DNA of 8,845 nucleotides from positions 1-8,845 of the forward strand of contig CAKPEG010000035.1 of the NCBI GenBank assembly GCA_934149275.1, read 5' to 3'. This stretch comes from an uncultured Clostridia bacterium (GTDB lineage Bacteria > Bacillota > Clostridia > TANB77 > CAG-508). A model generated the notes under the pieces. That model saw only the letters and a program-made list of their open reading frames with translations. It was not told the DNA's origin and ran no database searches. Made by a program: the position numbers and the translations under genes. Numbering within the stretch: the first letter of the stretch is position 1; each line of letters opens with the position of its first letter. Shown here in pieces: positions 6,971 through 8,845 of the stretch.

Positions 6971-7088
6971 TAATTTTATTATCATTTTTTCAATAAGCTT
7001 ATCATCTAAAATAACATTCTTATTTCTCATTTTTTCAATGAAAGAAGAAAAAATTAATATACATTTTTTTTTGCAATAAATTTTTATG

Positions 7089-7190
7089 TGTCAATTTGGA
7101 CGAAATTTTTTGACATTCTTAAAAAATTTCAGTAGTTTCGTCACCTTTAGCATGTGATAATATGTCAAAAAACTCCGTTCCCAATTGACA
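7089..7190. repeat. About 102-bp fold-back element downstream of the MucBP gene
   Basis: The arm at 7089-7115 and the reverse complement of 7163-7190 match at 24 of 28 aligned positions. Both begin TGTCAATT and end TTTTTTGACA, and each arm is itself bounded by TGTCAA and TTGACA. The 47-bp centre (7116-7162) is unrelated to the arms, and a further 10-bp inverted repeat lies at 7102-7111/7121-7130. As minus-strand RNA, two of the mismatches become G-U pairs. TAAATTTTT occurs at 7077-7085 and again at 7192-7200, a possible target duplication. It begins 51 nt after the MucBP stop. It could be a MITE-like insertion, an mRNA 3' structure, or both. No better terminator for the MucBP gene is visible. 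Confidence 0.65.
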
Positions 7191-7240
7191 TTAAATTTTT
7201 CTCTTTCACTAAGCTTGTTTTCTTATTGGCTAATATTCAA

Positions 7241-8845
7241 TTATTTACGTTTCTTGTTGATAACATAAACCCCTGCTGTCATTGCAATCATTATCATTAA
7301 AATGCCTCCTGCAATTGCAACATATGGAACCTCACCAGTTCCTACTGCCACTATCAAGTCTGCCTTACTTTCATTATCATTTATTTCTTTTTCAGTAAAT
7401 CCAGCCTCATTTTCTGTAACAATACTTGCAACATTCTCCTTAGTTCCAACATTGCTATCACCGTTTTGCCATCCTAGAACTACTTGATATTCTCTGCTTT
7501 CTCCTGGTTTAATCTCATCCGTTTCAATACTTGCAGTAGTTTCATTTATTGTCCATCCTGGATTGTTCTCTGTTTTCATTGTCATTCCACTTGGTATGTT
7601 TTCTACAACATTTGCCTTACCAGTTAATTCGCTATCGTTTGTTACTTTTATCTTGTAAACTACTTTTACATTTGCTGTTGAGATATCTTTTCTATGTACT
7701 TCAACTTTTCCAAGATTTCCGTTGATTGCTGTTTCTTGTCCATTTACAATTACGCTTGAAATTGTTTTGTCAACTCTTAAATTGAATACTAGTTTCCTGT
7801 AATAATAATTTACATACGTTGTGTCTTCTACAATTTCTTTGCCATTTTCATCTTTTGTTACTGTAACAGTCATCTTGCCATCTTTGTTTGCTGGTAATGT
7901 TTCAATCTTATAATACTTAATATCTTTTTGTTCTGTTGTATATGAATCTCCTTGATGTCCTGTAATTTCTATTTCGTCTGCTAATTTTTCTTTTGTATCT
8001 GCATCATAGTAGTTAACTACTACTTTTGCTGGTCTTCTATAGTAGTAAATTACTTCTATTGGTTCATCTGTCATTGTTCCATCTTTATTTTCTGGTTCTT
8101 CAACTAAGTCATATCCTGGTACATCTTTTGGTTCTGTCTTATAGTCATCACCTTCGTGCCCTGGTATGTTTGTTGGAACGTCAATTTCTTCTCCGGTTTC
8201 TTTATCAACATATTTTACATTTACTTCTGTTTTCTTGATGTAGTAATATGTTACTATTATTGTTTCTGTTGTCATTGTTCCTGTTGCATTTTCAGGATAT
8301 TTCTCTTTTACTAAATCATATCCTGAAATATTTTCTTCATGTGTTTCGTATGGATCTCCTTCGTATCCTTCTTCTTTTGTTTCATCTATTAATTGTTTAT
8401 TTGTCTTAATATCTAAGTGATTTACAATTACACCTCCTGATGTACGAACATAGTAATATTTTACTATGATATCTTCTTTTGTCATTGAACCATCTGCATT
8501 TGCTGGTACTTCAATTAATTTATAACCATCAAATAACTTTCTTTCTGTTGTGTAATTATCACCTTCGTGTCCATTTTGTACTACATCGTCTGTTAATCTG
8601 TTTCCTGTATTTTTATCTATATATTCAGCTTTTACTTTTGTTTTATAACTGTAGTAATAAATTACTTCAACTGGATCAACTTTCATTGTTCCTTTGCTGT
8701 TTGCTGGTAATCTATCTTCTACTAAATCATATCCGTCAAATGTTCTTGATGGTATATCATACGCATCTCCTTCATTTCCATTATGTACAGCATTTGCTAA
8801 GATTTGTCCTGAAATTGCATCAATGTGTTTCTCAATTACTCCACC
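7241..8845 (-). CDS. MucBP-repeat surface protein, C-terminal part (5' end beyond window)
   Basis: The frame is open from the right edge to TAA at 7241: 534 residues, N-terminus missing. The first ATG, at 8686, lies inside a repeat and is not the start. Five MucBP-like domains span residues 1-68, 69-135, 136-205, 206-272 and 273-352. Each has a Y/H-x-D turn, a GxxGDxY segment, a GY or YY followed by P-E/A-N, a GTM/GSM and a closing YYY strand. The fifth carries an extra loop (TKDENGKEIVEDT) before its last strand. Residues 353-495 resemble a DUF11-type beta domain (YKIKVTND, ENIPSGMTM, GESREYQV). The end is AVGTGE, a hydrophobic segment (about 507-528) and NKKRK, the layout of a sortase signal with a non-LPXTG motif. 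MucBP domains are known in adhesins that bind mucin-like glycans; the ligand here is unknown. Confidence 0.93.
   Translation of the reverse strand, partial: GGVIEKHIDAISGQILANAVHNGNEGDAYDIPSRTFDGYDLVEDRLPANSKGTMKVDPVEVIYYYSYKTKVKAEYIDKNTGNRLTDDVVQNGHEGDNYTTERKLFDGYKLIEVPANADGSMTKEDIIVKYYYVRTSGGVIVNHLDIKTNKQLIDETKEEGYEGDPYETHEENISGYDLVKEKYPENATGTMTTETIIVTYYYIKKTEVNVKYVDKETGEEIDVPTNIPGHEGDDYKTEPKDVPGYDLVEEPENKDGTMTDEPIEVIYYYRRPAKVVVNYYDADTKEKLADEIEITGHQGDSYTTEQKDIKYYKIETLPANKDGKMTVTVTKDENGKEIVEDTTYVNYYYRKLVFNLRVDKTISSVIVNGQETAINGNLGKVEVHRKDISTANVKVVYKIKVTNDSELTGKANVVENIPSGMTMKTENNPGWTINETTASIETDEIKPGESREYQVVLGWQNGDSNVGTKENVASIVTENEAGFTEKEINDNESKADLIVAVGTGEVPYVAIAGGILMIMIAMTAGVYVINKKRK
7790..8845 (-). 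repeat. Five MucBP domain repeats
   Basis: The five 67-80-residue domains alternate in type. Domains 1 and 3 begin GGVI..H.D and have GYDLV followed by a longer turn before P-x-N. Domains 2 and 4 begin with a V.Y.D strand and have a shorter turn. Domain 5 is closer to type 2/4 but carries an insertion. This suggests duplication of a two-domain unit. Divergence between copies is much greater than in the propeller repeats at 1-1187. Confidence 0.85.

Larger units (their letters stand above)
6838..7240. other. 403-bp gap between the MucBP gene and fic
   Basis: The gap contains, from right to left, the fold-back element at 7089-7190, an AT-rich stretch at 6971-7088 in which I see nothing recognisable, the four-copy 12-mer array at 6852-6970, the fic promoter within it, and the fic ribosome-binding site at 6845-6848. 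No convincing gene is present on either strand. Confidence 0.8.

Noticed and set aside
6902..7030. 42-codon minus-strand ORF upstream of fic (MRNKNVILDD...) as a possible antitoxin
   Set aside because: No Shine-Dalgarno sequence, it runs through the operator sites and -10 box, and its second half is low-complexity. Too weak to call.
7241..8686. ATG at 8686 as the start of the MucBP protein
   Set aside because: It lies inside the first MucBP domain (GTMKVDP) and the frame continues upstream to the window edge without a stop.

Overview
The DNA is strongly AT-rich. The reading frames use the standard code: Trp is TGG, TGA never occurs inside a long frame, and the two visible stops are TAG and TAA. 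The protein types (SpaA/Cna-B-like pilin domains, MucBP repeats, a sorting-signal-like C-terminus) point to a low-GC Gram-positive bacterium, most likely an uncultured gut Clostridia or related Bacillota. That assignment is inference from gene content.

All real genes lie on the minus strand. From right to left, in the direction of transcription, they are: (i) 8845-7241, the C-terminal 534 residues of a MucBP-repeat surface protein with a C-terminal membrane/sorting signal; its N-terminus is beyond the right edge. (ii) 6837-5905, a complete 310-residue Fic-family protein whose motif reads QIFIDGNKRT, with Gln where the catalytic His normally sits. (iii) 5510-1, at least 1836 residues of a giant surface protein. 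It has an N-terminal membrane anchor, a large beta-rich ectodomain, four SpaA-like domains and then near-identical 62-69-residue propeller-like repeats that run off the left edge. I read frame (iii) codon by codon and found no stop or frameshift.

The two gaps are rich in signals. Gap 6838-7240 holds an extended -10 promoter for the fic gene embedded in four copies of a 12-mer (AAATGTGAAACA). The copies sit 35-36 bp apart in strictly alternating orientation and form two tandem copies of a ~47-bp unit. Farther right, downstream of the MucBP gene, is a ~102-bp fold-back element (7089-7190) flanked by a short direct repeat. I see nothing recognisable in 6971-7088. Gap 5511-5904 holds, in transcription order, a possible 42-codon small ORF, a 37-nt hairpin, a group of DnaA-box-like sequences, a clear intrinsic terminator for fic, and then an operator-like TGTCA array and promoter for the giant surface protein.

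Functionally the window is a cell-surface/adhesin region interrupted by an independently controlled Fic gene. The two surface proteins probably act outside the cell in adhesion or matrix binding. The Fic protein acts in the cytoplasm and has no visible partner antitoxin. The most unusual signals are the periodic operator array at fic, the His-to-Gln change in the Fic motif, and the scaffold-plus-variable-loop pattern of the propeller repeats.
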